A DNA stretch of 64,000 bases. Origin: Cytidiella melzeri (Eukaryota; Basidiomycota; Agaricomycetes; Polyporales; Irpicaceae). The position numbers and the translations under genes were made by a program. The DNA lies in contig JABYQR010000161.1 in NCBI GenBank assembly GCA_022592445.1, forward strand, positions 1-64,000, in the 5' to 3' direction. Shown piece by piece: positions 10,999 to 19,420 of this stretch (positions are counted from its first letter, which is position 1; each line of letters begins with the position of its first letter). Below the pieces are notes generated by a model. It did no database searches. It saw only the letters and a list, made by a program, of their open reading frames with translations, and was not told where the DNA came from.

Positions 10999-11370
10999 CA
11001 TGTCTATCAAGGCTGTCCTCGAGACTTTGACGCAATGGAGTCAGGAGAAGAAAACGGAGAACAATGTTAGTGACATATACGTGACTTTGGGAAACGACTT
11101 CAATGCGGCGGTGTCTGCGTTTGGCACCTTTCGTATTGACATGACGTGAGTACCCTTTGCAGAGCTTTCTACGCTGATCTCAACACCTTGTCCAGAGAGT
11201 TGAATTCTATTCCAGACGAGCTGAGAGCCATGTTGGAATCTTGCTTGGCGGAAGACGCTTGTCAGCAAACGCTAGACCTCTATCTGCCGGATGTCCGCAA
11301 AATTATTACGAAGCTCCTTCAAGGTCTCAGAGCCAAACAGTCGATATACAGACAAATAGTGTCTGATCAG
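10999..11370 (+). pseudogene. BUD6/AIP3-like gene fragment (two exons)
   Basis: Downstream of the LTR fragment the plus strand encodes IKAVLETLTQWSQEKK and VSDIYVTLGNDFNAAVSAFG up to 11145. A GTGAGT...CAG intron follows (11146-11195, 50 nt), then TELNSIPDELRAMLESCLAE and LPDVRKIITKLLQGLRAKQS. I recognise this as the conserved core of fungal Bud6/Aip3 actin-interacting proteins, which regulate formin and polarity. Similarity fades after about 11370, where the frame runs on to 11535 without recognisable content. The 5' part of the gene is missing, replaced by the LTR. It is probably a captured or disrupted remnant; a functional copy may lie elsewhere. Confidence 0.65.
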
Positions 11371-11640
11371 AAGCACCGTTCTTTTAAGATAACACACCCA
11401 CTACGCTTTCCGCTACGTCACGTAGGTGGACGTGACAATGCTTGCCGTCTTTTGGGTGAGAGTTTGAGCCAAGTTGATTTTGAGCTCAGCAGTGTAGATG
11501 GATGGATTCTGCTTGCTGATGATTGTAGCTACTGATGCAATCTAGAATTTGTTTGTTGCTAATTGTGCTCACATCGCCCTGATACAGTGTAATCAACACA
11601 TTGGTGGCCACAACACCCCGCGCTTAGTTTCGGAGCAATA

Positions 11641-11946
11641 GGGTCGCTCAGAGTTGGCGCAGCGCCGCCGCTCGCAGTCTGCCGCTCCGGCGTCCATTAC
11701 CCCAAAGGTGATGTAAGCAGTCACAGTCTGTCACAAATGTGCTTGCAATTGTTGTGGGATTTTTTTGCTTGTGCTCAAGTAGCTTACATAGATCAGCCTT
11801 CAGAAAAAAGAAACATTTCATAGTTATGAACCACATCAAGAAACACGTCTTCGTGACTACCTAATGCAACAAGCGCCCCTTGGACCGGTTTGATAGCCGG
11901 CGCTGCGAGCTGCGAGCGGCGGCGCTGCGCCAACTCTGAGCAACCC
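11641..11946. mobile_element. MITE with ~37-bp terminal inverted repeats, TSD TA
   Basis: The left end GGGTCGCTCAGAGTTGG (continuing CGCAGCGCCGCCGC) is inverted at the right end (GCGGCGGCGCTGCGCC then AACTCTGAGCAACCC). TA flanks both ends (11639-11640 and 11947-11948). At 306 bp it encodes nothing recognisable. The TA target suggests mobilisation by a Tc1/mariner- or PIF-like transposase elsewhere. Confidence 0.7.
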
Positions 11947-12379
11947 TAATACAAGTAGATTATAACTTCTATGTGTGGTTGCTGGGTGGATTGCTTCTGG
12001 ATGCCCAATTGAGGCTGCACCTGTTAAACAAAACCCCTATGACGACTAAAGGAGAGACTCATGTACACAAATAAGGTGATTGAGTAAAGACCGTGATAAA
12101 GGGAGCGAGCAAGAGGCCGGACTAGTAAAGAGAGCAGAAAGAACAAACGCGAGATGGCGGTGCGGGTAACGAGAGGACTGTGTACGATATGCTACTGTGA
12201 ACAAGTATGTGGGGGGCGGCCCGAAGGGCCGTCAGACGTGCGAGGAGAACCACCTGACCAAAACCTGGAGGGTACGGTGAGCAACGATTCCCGACGGTTA
12301 GGAGTTTTCGACGCATTGGCGCGAGCCGGTCCCACAATACTAGGAGGATAACAGACTTACCGAATGAAGATGACCATGT
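11947..12379. other. Downstream flank of the YR element; no gene seen
   Basis: This should contain the terminal repeats of the Ngaro-like element, which are typically split direct repeats. I found no clear copy shared with the other end at 39,372-39,600. Confidence 0.4.
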
Positions 12380-13918
12380 TCACCGCACCAGAGGCATTGC
12401 AAAGCGGACAAATTGCGCGTGAGCGTCGGGGTTGGCCTGCATGTAGGGCGTCATGATTTCGGCGTGCTTCCGGAGGTACAGTTGGAATGAATCGCCTGCC
12501 CAGCGTCCTTTGGACTTGACCACGTCAAACGGGACTCCACGGAGCAGGTATTTGAGAGTGCCTCCTACGCGGAAAGCGTGGCCTTGGAAGCTTTGGACTC
12601 CCATTGTCTTGGCAGCGTCGCAAAGCCGTCCCAGAAGGGCGTGTTTGGTGAGCGGTCGCCTCTCCGTTCTCGACCCTTTGAGAACGGAATATACGAATAA
12701 ATGTTCACCATCCTGCGGATTGTTCACCGCGAGGTGGTTGTCGAGGTTGGAGGCGGGGTCGGTGATTCCGTCCTGTTTGGCCCAGAAAAGAGTTTTGCCG
12801 GTGCTTCCCGAGCCTTTGGTCCAGGGTATGAACACGGTCGTTACCTCGTTCCCGCCCCGATCCACCGCCTGCGACAGGTGCTTCCGCTGCACGTGTCTCA
12901 ACGGATCAAAACTCTTCAGGGTGGGGACTGTGTGTTCCGCAGCCCGTCCGACTCCGTAGAACAAGGACGAGCTTGCTGCGAGTACCGCTGCGTCGAGTGA
13001 CGCTGTTTTGTCAAGGGCGAGAAAGATCTTGGAAAGCAGGTCTACCGTGTACGGTTGCTTTTTGGTTTGCTTCGAGGATGGCGGAGCTTTGATGGACGCA
13101 ACCTGGAGCAAGGCACCCATCTGAGACGCGTCGATGTTCCAGGGGAAACGGTGTATAATGTGCCAGGCCCTAATCCCAGCCAAGTAGTTTTTGGCCGCGC
13201 TGCCTGAATAGGCTCCGACAAGTTGGGTGACAAAGAAAGCTAATACGTCCTGGCTGGCAGGGATGCGTTTGCTCTCCGGAATCGCTGTCACATCGCAGAT
13301 CTCGTGAAACAAGCGGAGACCCGCCCCGTACGTCGTGCGTGTACCATCCGACCAGCTCCCTAGGGTAGCTTCGGAAATCCTGTCCGCGTCAGCTTTCGAC
13401 AGCGGTTCTATGATGGGAGCCGTGCGCGCAGGATGCCAAGTCAATAGCCTGTCCGCTGCTTGGCACGCTGGACGAAGTATGATGTTGCGTTGAGCAGCTC
13501 CGTTCGCGCTCTGAGGATGGACCTCGTGGTTCCGCGCTCGTGATTCACGGACCCTGCTGACTGCCGTGGCGTATGGCGTTGAACTCGGTGGCTTGCTCTT
13601 GGAGGGCTGCCGCTTTTTGAACGCTGTTGGCTGGCGCGAACCATTGTGTTCGCGCAGAGAAGTTGTGGCGGAGGGAGGCGCTTGCCTCGTCTGATGCGTC
13701 GTAGAGGAGGAGGTCGAGGCTGGCAGGGAGATGAACTGGCGGAAGGCGAAGGTGTGCAGGAGGGTAAATGCCTCGGGAAGGTCCATCTGCTGGGTTGCTT
13801 GCACTTCGGATGTACTGCGCGTAGACTGTTGTGGGTTTGTCTCGAAGGAAGGCATGAATCCGTTTAAAAACGGAGTTGACCGGCGTGCTTCGACTTCGCC
13901 CGTTCCGCCAGCCTTCAA
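12380..13918 (-). CDS. Tyrosine recombinase of the Ngaro-like element
   Basis: The frame is 512 residues. The first ~150 residues overlap RNase H coding in another frame and are probably not translated as such; recognisable protein starts near residue 155 (RPACQAADRLLTWHPA). A core-binding domain follows (LGSWSDGTRTTYGAGLRLFH). The catalytic domain has the first Arg in FYGVGRAAE, the HxxR box in GHAFRVGG (about residues 446-453), Trp in KGRWAGDSF and a candidate nucleophile Tyr in LYLRKH or MTPY (about 481 or 492). The enzyme would insert circular cDNA by site-specific recombination. The frame is intact, unlike the upstream RT. Its start and its link to RNase H (fusion by frameshift or separate ORF) are unresolved. 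Confidence 0.75.
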   Translation of the reverse strand: MKAGGTGEVEARRSTPFLNGFMPSFETNPQQSTRSTSEVQATQQMDLPEAFTLLHTFAFRQFISLPASTSSSTTHQTRQAPPSATTSLREHNGSRQPTAFKKRQPSKSKPPSSTPYATAVSRVRESRARNHEVHPQSANGAAQRNIILRPACQAADRLLTWHPARTAPIIEPLSKADADRISEATLGSWSDGTRTTYGAGLRLFHEICDVTAIPESKRIPASQDVLAFFVTQLVGAYSGSAAKNYLAGIRAWHIIHRFPWNIDASQMGALLQVASIKAPPSSKQTKKQPYTVDLLSKIFLALDKTASLDAAVLAASSSLFYGVGRAAEHTVPTLKSFDPLRHVQRKHLSQAVDRGGNEVTTVFIPWTKGSGSTGKTLFWAKQDGITDPASNLDNHLAVNNPQDGEHLFVYSVLKGSRTERRPLTKHALLGRLCDAAKTMGVQSFQGHAFRVGGTLKYLLRGVPFDVVKSKGRWAGDSFQLYLRKHAEIMTPYMQANPDAHAQFVRFAMPLVR

Positions 13919-15722
13919 TAACCCCCTGGTTGTCTCCGTACACGCGTAAGTGGTTGTGCGACTGAGGCGTACGCATTACAGTGTATATCAGGAGTTCGAA
14001 ACCCACCGCTTCTGCCCACCCAATGTCCCTCCCGTCTGACTGCCATCCGGGTCGGAATTTCCAGGCTCTCCAAAAGCCGTTGACCACAATGCCGATTCCC
14101 ACTCCGGAACTTGCGTCGGAGAACGCATCTAAGGATAGTATGACGACAGGTCCTGGAATCTTGCGTTGGATGGAGGACAGCGATGAGAGTTGAGACGACT
14201 ACCACGCTAAATCCACGGAGGTTCCTTTCGGCGCGTGTCGCGGTTTGAATGGTTCGTTTCGGAAGACGCCGAGCATCTTCTCTAGATGTGTGAGGTAAGC
14301 GCGGCCCTCTGGCAGGATTGCGCAGGCGTGCAAAAGCTTTCCGTAGAGCTTCTGCACTTGTTCTAGCGTGTGCGTTGGCCTGGCTAGCCATTCTGTTACC
14401 GCGACGTGGTACTTAGATCGCTTGTTTTCTGTGAGTGAAACAACACCATTGTTCAGATCCCATAAGAAACCGGTGAAAGGGAATACGGGGCTGAAGTTGA
14501 TGTCTTTGGATGCCTCCCAGGGGAATCTGAGACGGTTCGATACATGGTCGATGTCGCTGAGGTTGTACGTGAAGTTTGCGTCGTCAGAGTGTCGAGCTGA
14601 GCGCTGCGAAAGGTCATGCAGCGGGAAGGTCATGTCTTCCACAAATTCCTCAATTTGACCTCCTGGTAGCACCTCTCCTCCGTACCACAGTCTCCCTCCG
14701 CTTTGGTGCTGGCCTCCCTCTCTTTCAATTCGCTGCTTCTATTCCGTTCGGGATTGGTTGTATTGATCGAGAAATCGTCGTTGAATTCGTATAAACACAT
14801 GGTCGTCGACCCACTTTGCGATTGGCCCAATTCCTTTTGACCGCATGATGTCTACCCCCGCGTCGGCGACCAAGCCAAATATTCCGCAATTGGCTGCCTC
14901 ACCGAAGCATGCCGATGTGTCCACTGCGAAGCGGTTGTCTCCCGGGAGGCGAATGACTGAACCTGGCCACTGCGAGTGGTGCAGAGGAATGGTGCGGTAG
15001 GCTTCTGCAACATCTCTGACTGCGGCTTGCGAGCCCGGAGGAAGTTGGCTTAGCATCAGCGAGAACGCGTTGAAAGTGCCCCAAGTACATGGGTAGTCGT
15101 CAGAATCGATGTAAGAATTAATAGACCGTATGGCCCCTTGCGGGGTGTGGGGAAACGAGTAGTTCTGGACAAAGCGAAAAACATTCGCCTTGTTCGGTTT
15201 AGGCACAAGGGATAGAGGGGAGGTTTGGAATGGACCGAGTATGCTTTCCAACTCTTTCCGAGAAAATGGACCCACGTATCGTTGCTTTTCGAATTCACGT
15301 TCAATTATAGCATTAAAGTCTGCGAGGTGAGATACAATAGATGGCGAATTGTGAGGAGTATAAGTAACACGAATGACAGGGATACCAGCACGGAAGCCTG
15401 AGATTAAACCCGTAACAACGGTATGATAACGAGAGAGGAGTTTTGCTTCCTCCAGGGCGGTGTGCCACTCCAGAGGGATGAAGGGGGTGAACACTTTACT
15501 TCTTCTGGACGAGAGGACAGTTGCGGGCGCTATGCTCTGCGTCTCCACAGCCCGAGCACTCGTGAACGTGGGTTGCTCCGGATCGGGGGCACCAACTGTT
15601 CCGTTGGAAGTTGGTGCACATGACTCGACCCGTGGCGCGGACAACGAGGTGGCCTGCGTTGTTTCGCTTGCATCGAGTGGGTGCTCCGTTGTGTCGTACC
15701 TTGGCATTACAGCTGAGGACAT
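13545..15722 (-). pseudogene. RT and RNase H of the Ngaro-like element, two nonsense codons
   Basis: A single reading frame runs from 15722 to 13545 with stops only at 14739-14741 and 14199-14201. Both are TAG where relatives have Trp (TGG), so each is one G-to-A change. RT motifs: ARFVQNYSF-like RFVQNYSF, VRDVAEAYRTIPLHHSQWP, CGIFGLVADAG and the active site KWVDDHVFI (VDD in place of the usual YxDD). Next come PFTGFLWDLNNG and QKLYGKLLHACAILPEGRAY. The RNase H part has DAFSDASSGVGIGI, VYGDNQGVIEGWRNG and SASNPADGPSRG. Apart from the two stops the coding region is complete. It overlaps the end of Gag (15496) in another frame. Confidence 0.8.
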
Positions 15723-15975
15723 CGGTATGGGTGGACAAACAAAGGATGCAGAAAAGCGGACCTATTGCCGGAGCGTGACGACCAACTCGACTCTTCCGCG
15801 GCGATCCATCAGCGCCCGAGACAGCTCTGAGCTTAGGAGTTGAATAATCGCCGCTTAGTGAGCGTGCCCGCTTTCTCAGCTGGCTAGGTCTCGCCCCTGC
15901 GCTCAGATTCGTGTACAGGCGCAGCAGTTCGTCGATTCTGCTCGAGCGCGTTTGAAGGTTTTTTAACGCGGCAGC
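15496..15975 (-). pseudogene. Gag C-terminal zinc-finger region of the Ngaro-like element
   Basis: The open frame begins near 15975 with a coiled-coil-like stretch (LKNLQTRSSRIDELLRLYTN) and basic residues. It then carries a Cys-rich domain: CILCL, TRCKRN, MCTNFQRNSWC and a CCHC knuckle CSGCGDAEHSARNC, ending VQKK and stop at 15496. This layout is the one I recognise at the end of Gag in Agaricomycete RT-RNase H-YR elements. It is probably a separate exon: the first upstream AG is near 15934, and the preceding segment contains tandem repeats. Confidence 0.65.
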
Positions 15976-16000
15976 AGGTTATCGCGGATGGGTAGGTGTG

Positions 16001-16131
16001 GCCCAGTACATTTGTACACAGCGGAGGGCGACCCAGTGCATCGTTACGCACAGCGGAGGGCGAAGTAGCGTGTCGTTACGCACATAGACGAAGAGAGGCC
16101 CAGTGCGTTGATACGCGCACAACGGAGGGCG
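16001..16131. repeat. Four imperfect ~32-bp tandem repeats inside YR-element gag
   Basis: The unit contains CCCAGTGCATCGTTACGCA followed by CAGCGGAGGGCG. It lies between the two gag exons, probably within an intron of about 400 nt. On the minus strand a possible donor is GTAACG near 16325. Confidence 0.6.
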
Positions 16132-16187
16132 GAAAACAATAATAATGCCAGCGTCGAAGAAACGCGCGTGATCCCGGCGACGAGATT

Positions 16188-17121
16188 TTACGAACGCAAT
16201 GTGTGGTTGAACGCGTCCCACGTGGATCGAAGTGGATGGATGTGGGTTAGCGGGGATGAGAGGAAACAATAACTGGTCAGACGTGTTGCGCTGGCGGGTG
16301 GAACAAACAAGACTGACTTAGCGTTACGCGCGTCGTCCTCCAGCCTTGTCCGAATCTTCTCGATGTTGGCGTCGTCGACTATGCGGATGTCAAAGGATTC
16401 CTTCTTTTGCATTTCTTCGTGCCATTGCTGTCTATGCAGCGCTTCGTACAGCTGTATGGCCTTTCTGCCTGACGGTTCGCGCTGGATGTCCGACCCGTTG
16501 AGGTAACCGAAGAACTCTGCCAGGCTCGTTGTCACTGAGAGCGGGTACTTGCAGCGGTGCATTGACATCAGAAGGGGTTTCTGCGCGGCAACGAAGTCGT
16601 CCCAGGTTAGCTGATCATCACGGAGCACGGATTTGGAGTACGCTGCTGTGTCGTCCGGTGCGGCTGTGAAGGAAGAGCCATCAGCGGACAGCGTGAACGA
16701 GCGCCCAATGCCCGAAGCTCGATTCTCGAAAGCCTCCTTGCGTTTTGTATCCAGGAAATGGTGCAGGTACACAAAATGGAGGTTTCACAAGTCCTTCAAG
16801 GCTTTGGGGCTTGGCTCGAACATCAACATCTTGCCTTTCGATTTGCCTACCACCATCTTTCCTATCTTGACGCTTAGACCACCATCCTCCTCGTCCGTGG
16901 CTGGAGCGGGTGAAGATTTCCTCGTCTGTGAGCCGACACTGTCGTCATCGCCCAGATGAGGGTTTGGCTCGTCTTCGAGCGGCGGATCTGGCGGAGGTGC
17001 TGCTGGAGGCTGATTTGGGCCTCCTGCCGGTGGTAGCGGGTTTGGCTGTTGATTACCTTGGTCCCCGGGATGCGCAGCGTCCCATAGAGCGACGGCCTCG
17101 TTGTGCCTCTGATCCCATTCC
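16188..17121 (-). pseudogene. Gag central part of the Ngaro-like element
   Basis: Continuing in frame from the N-terminal piece across copia-3, the minus strand reads EWDQRHNEAVALWDAAHPGD, then a Pro-rich acidic linker and KIGKMVVGKSKGKMLMFEPS. A TGA at 16787-16785 interrupts LKDL/NLHFVYLHHF. The second half (HHFLDTKRKEAFENRASGIG, RDDQLTWDDFVAAQKPLLMS, LAEFFGYLNGSDIQ) is the conserved Gag core of this element type. The frame becomes non-Gag after about 16325, where an intron or insertion begins. The TGA is plausibly a CGA-to-TGA change. Confidence 0.7.
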
Positions 17122-17596
17122 TGAAGAAGTTTGAGCTGAACTTCGTGGCGCAGGTGGCGACTACAGCGCTGGCTCTAACGGACGAATCGGAGAGCGCGCG
17201 CGAATACCTAATAGACACAACGTGTCAACTAACTTCAGAGTAGGTAAAGGCTCTGGTATTTAGTTACCTAATAGACACAACGTGTCAACTACTACGGATG
17301 ACGTGAGTACAAGTAGAAAGAAGGGTCCGAGAGAGAACTCACACTTCAGAGTAGGTAAAGGCTCTGAAGTGTGTGTGCTATCTACGCTCGTGTTTTATGG
17401 AGAGTCCTAAAGGCTGTTCAAACTTACAAGTAACCTAGATACACGTATGAGGCTGAGAGCAGTGCGAGCGGAAGAAACGAGTACGTGAGGCAATGAGAAC
17501 AGAAGAAACGGAACGTGGAACACCAGTTGCCTGATGCGGAAGCAAACAAAGAAAGGAAAATTTTGTCGGCGACTATGCCGGATATGTCATTCAACA
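17122..17596 (-). repeat. Copia-3 3' LTR (475 bp)
   Basis: Plus-strand ends TGAAGAAGTTTG and GTCATTCAACA. It contains two copies each of ACCTAATAGACACAACGTGT and CTTCAGAGTAGGTAAAGG as spaced direct repeats. One of the latter sits in a short palindrome (ACTTCAGAG...CTCTGAAGT), possibly regulatory or terminator DNA. Confidence 0.92.
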
Positions 17597-17603
17597 CTCC
17601 CCC

Positions 17604-17739
17604 TCAAGCCTGCGCGAGTCCCATGGCTGACGCGAAGTGCTTGGCCTTCATAGACGGCAAGGCTTTTGTGAGGATGTCGGCCGTCATGTCCTCGGTAGGA
17701 CAATAGACGAGCTTGACTTTTCGGTTTTCGACAGCGTAG
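17604..17739 (-). pseudogene. Copia-3 RNase H C-terminus, separated by gypsy-A
   Basis: It continues RFHFICYA from 34272 across the insertion: VENRKVKLVYCPTEDMTADI then LTKALPSMKAKHFASAMG, ending at a TGA at 17604-17606. This is the standard copia tail, and the perfect frame match shows that gypsy-A entered an otherwise continuous ORF. Confidence 0.85.
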
Positions 17740-18490
17740 TGACATGGATAGTCCAACAGAGACCGGATTTTTCCAACAATGTCACAAGTTTACAGCCTTG
17801 GGCGCCTATCTAGAGCGCTTATTTTCCGGCTAGGAGTGTTACCGGACCTAACCCTAACCCGGGTCACGTGACATCTTGCCTTATTTATCAATAGTCCAGA
17901 CCCAAACCCTAGACTCAGTCTGGAGCGGTTCCAGATTAACCTAGGCTATTGTTCTATTGTTCCTCTTCCATTGATGGGGATTCCCCAGGGATTCCCCCAG
18001 GTCTTATTGTTCTATTGTTCTTATCCTATTTGGTCTATTGTTTTATTGTTCTACGTACCCTGGTCCTTGACAGTTACTCAGGTCCTTGACAGTTACTCAG
18101 GTCCTTGACAGTTACTCAGGTCCTTGACAGTTACCCTGGTTCTTTATTGTTCTATTGTTACTCCAGTCCCACAGTTACTCCAGTCCCTAGTGTGGGAACT
18201 GGTGCACAGACCACCCAGACCCAGTATATATAGTACCCCTTACCCTCCCTGGTTCTGCATCTTGACCTCTTCGTCATTTGCACTGCCAGGTGAGTTACTC
18301 AATGTAACCTAGTATAAGCATAATATTAACTTCGTCATTTGCACTGCCAGTATCCGGCCTCTATGCCTGCTTGCCTGTTCATCATCGACTCTGACCTTGT
18401 TGTTGTCGTTGGAGATCCTTTTCCTTTTCACCATCATCCACTCCACCCTTGTTTAGGGTTTAGCAGTATAGCAGCAGTCGCTCCGCGACA
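17740..18490 (+). repeat. Gypsy-A 5' LTR (751 bp)
   Basis: TG...CA termini, AT-rich runs of ATTGTTCT, four copies of a CCTTGACAGTTACTCAGGT repeat (about 18059-18135), a TATATATAG box at 18225, a putative transcript start near 18259 and a putative leader intron at 18290-18350. The CCTAACCCTAACCC near 17848 is too short to be telomeric. Confidence 0.92.
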
Positions 18491-18502
18491 TTAGGTCAAG
18501 AT
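18225..18502 (+). promoter_or_regulatory. TATA box, putative self-primer and PBS of gypsy-A
   Basis: TATATATAG at 18225 is followed 34 nt later by ATCTTGACCT (18259-18268). The sequence just after the LTR (18493-18502) is AGGTCAAGAT, its exact reverse complement. In Tf1/sushi-type elements the 5' end of the mRNA folds back to prime at the PBS, and this layout fits that mechanism. Complementarity is seen; self-priming is inferred. Confidence 0.6.
18290..18350 (+). promoter_or_regulatory. Putative leader intron in gypsy-A LTR
   Basis: GTGAGT at 18290 to CAG at 18350, 61 nt, with TATTAAC upstream as a possible branch site. The 21 bases before the donor (18269-18289, ending TTGCACTGCCAG) are repeated exactly as the last 21 bases of the intron (18330-18350). 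All gypsy-A-family LTR copies in the window keep it. Confidence 0.5.
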
Positions 18503-18662
18503 ACCACACAGCTACCGGCATGACTGCCCTTAGCTTGGATCAAGCCTTCCTGTCCCCCAGTTTTAAAAAGTTTATTCCCCCCTACGTTTGAGAGTAAGCC
18601 ATCGCCGTCTGTCTTGACGTGCTTGATCGCTGACTCGTTCACTTTCCGTGGTTGATTCTTAG

Positions 18663-19420
18663 TGCCGAAAGGATCCCACTCCCGTTTTACTGCTCGTCCA
18701 GATCCTTTGCACAAGGATCTGAACCAAGCACGTCGAGAAGTCCAGATCCATCGCGCCTCACCTCAGGCTGTGTTTGATCAACTCGGCGCAGAGCACGCAC
18801 GTGGCCAGAGTCACAAATACACGGAGAAGGAACTCAAGGCTATTGCCTCCTACGTCGGTCGTCGTAAACCCAAGGGTTCTGCCCTCACACACAGATTCCC
18901 CACAGTAGAGGAGTTTGAGAAACTCCGCACAGAATCCAAAGAGTTCGCCGCCCGCACCGCACGCGAACGAGCACAGGCTCTAGCAAACCTTCCTAAGAAG
19001 CCCTCTCTAGCAGAACGCTTCACAGCACGGCCCGCTACCAACCCTAGCGCAGCCCTCATAGCAGCTAAGCCGACTCTCATCGACTTCCGCAAGCATACTG
19101 TTGAAGACCTTCACAGTATCTTCACTCCCAAGCTCACCGCTACCCTCCAACGTCTGTCGATTCTCCCCACCATCGACAAATACCACCAGCTTCATAAAGA
19201 TACGAAGCGTCAGTTTGAGCAGGAGAAACAGAAGCTAGAGAAGCTTCTAGAGGAATTACCAACCCGAGCCCCTGTCATCACTCATTGTGAGTGGCAGCTG
19301 CTGGATTGGGGATTAAAGGCAATTGGGAAAATCAGTTTCACGGGTCTAAGGAGGAACTACGAGCAGGTGTTCAAAGGGTTAGATAAAGTTTGGGCGGACG
19401 AGTACTTCATCTCGTTCTGA
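18663..19420 (+). CDS. ORF0 of gypsy-A: pre-Gag protein of unknown function
   Basis: About 251 residues open from 18662 to a TGA at 19418-19420, without a single Met. It reads PKGSHSRFTARPDPLHKDL, then a conserved block HKYTEKELKAIASYVGRRKP, a charged helical stretch (TESKEFAARTARERAQALA; later QFEQEKQKLEKLLEEL, coiled-coil-like) and a C-terminal block WGLKAIGKISFTGLRRNYEQ ending VWADEYFISF. Gypsy-C has a clear homologue in the same place. With no AUG, expression must depend on splicing or fusion from upstream: an AUG at 18520 begins SPSFKKFIPPYV just before a possible intron ending at 18662 (TTCTTAG), but the phases do not join cleanly. I do not recognise the family. Confidence 0.6.

Noticed and set aside
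13560..13918. First ~150 residues of the tyrosine-recombinase frame as a real N-terminal domain
   Set aside because: They overlap RNase H coding in another frame and have low-complexity composition; the recognisable recombinase starts later.
17845..17865. CCTAACCCTAACCC resembling telomere repeats
   Set aside because: Only about two units, present at the same place in every gypsy-A-family LTR; part of U3, not a telomere relic.
17940..18060. Repeated ATTGTTCT and CCTTGACAGTTACTCAGG arrays as a possible CRISPR-like array
   Set aside because: No spacers of regular length; they are tandem repeats inside LTRs of a eukaryotic element.
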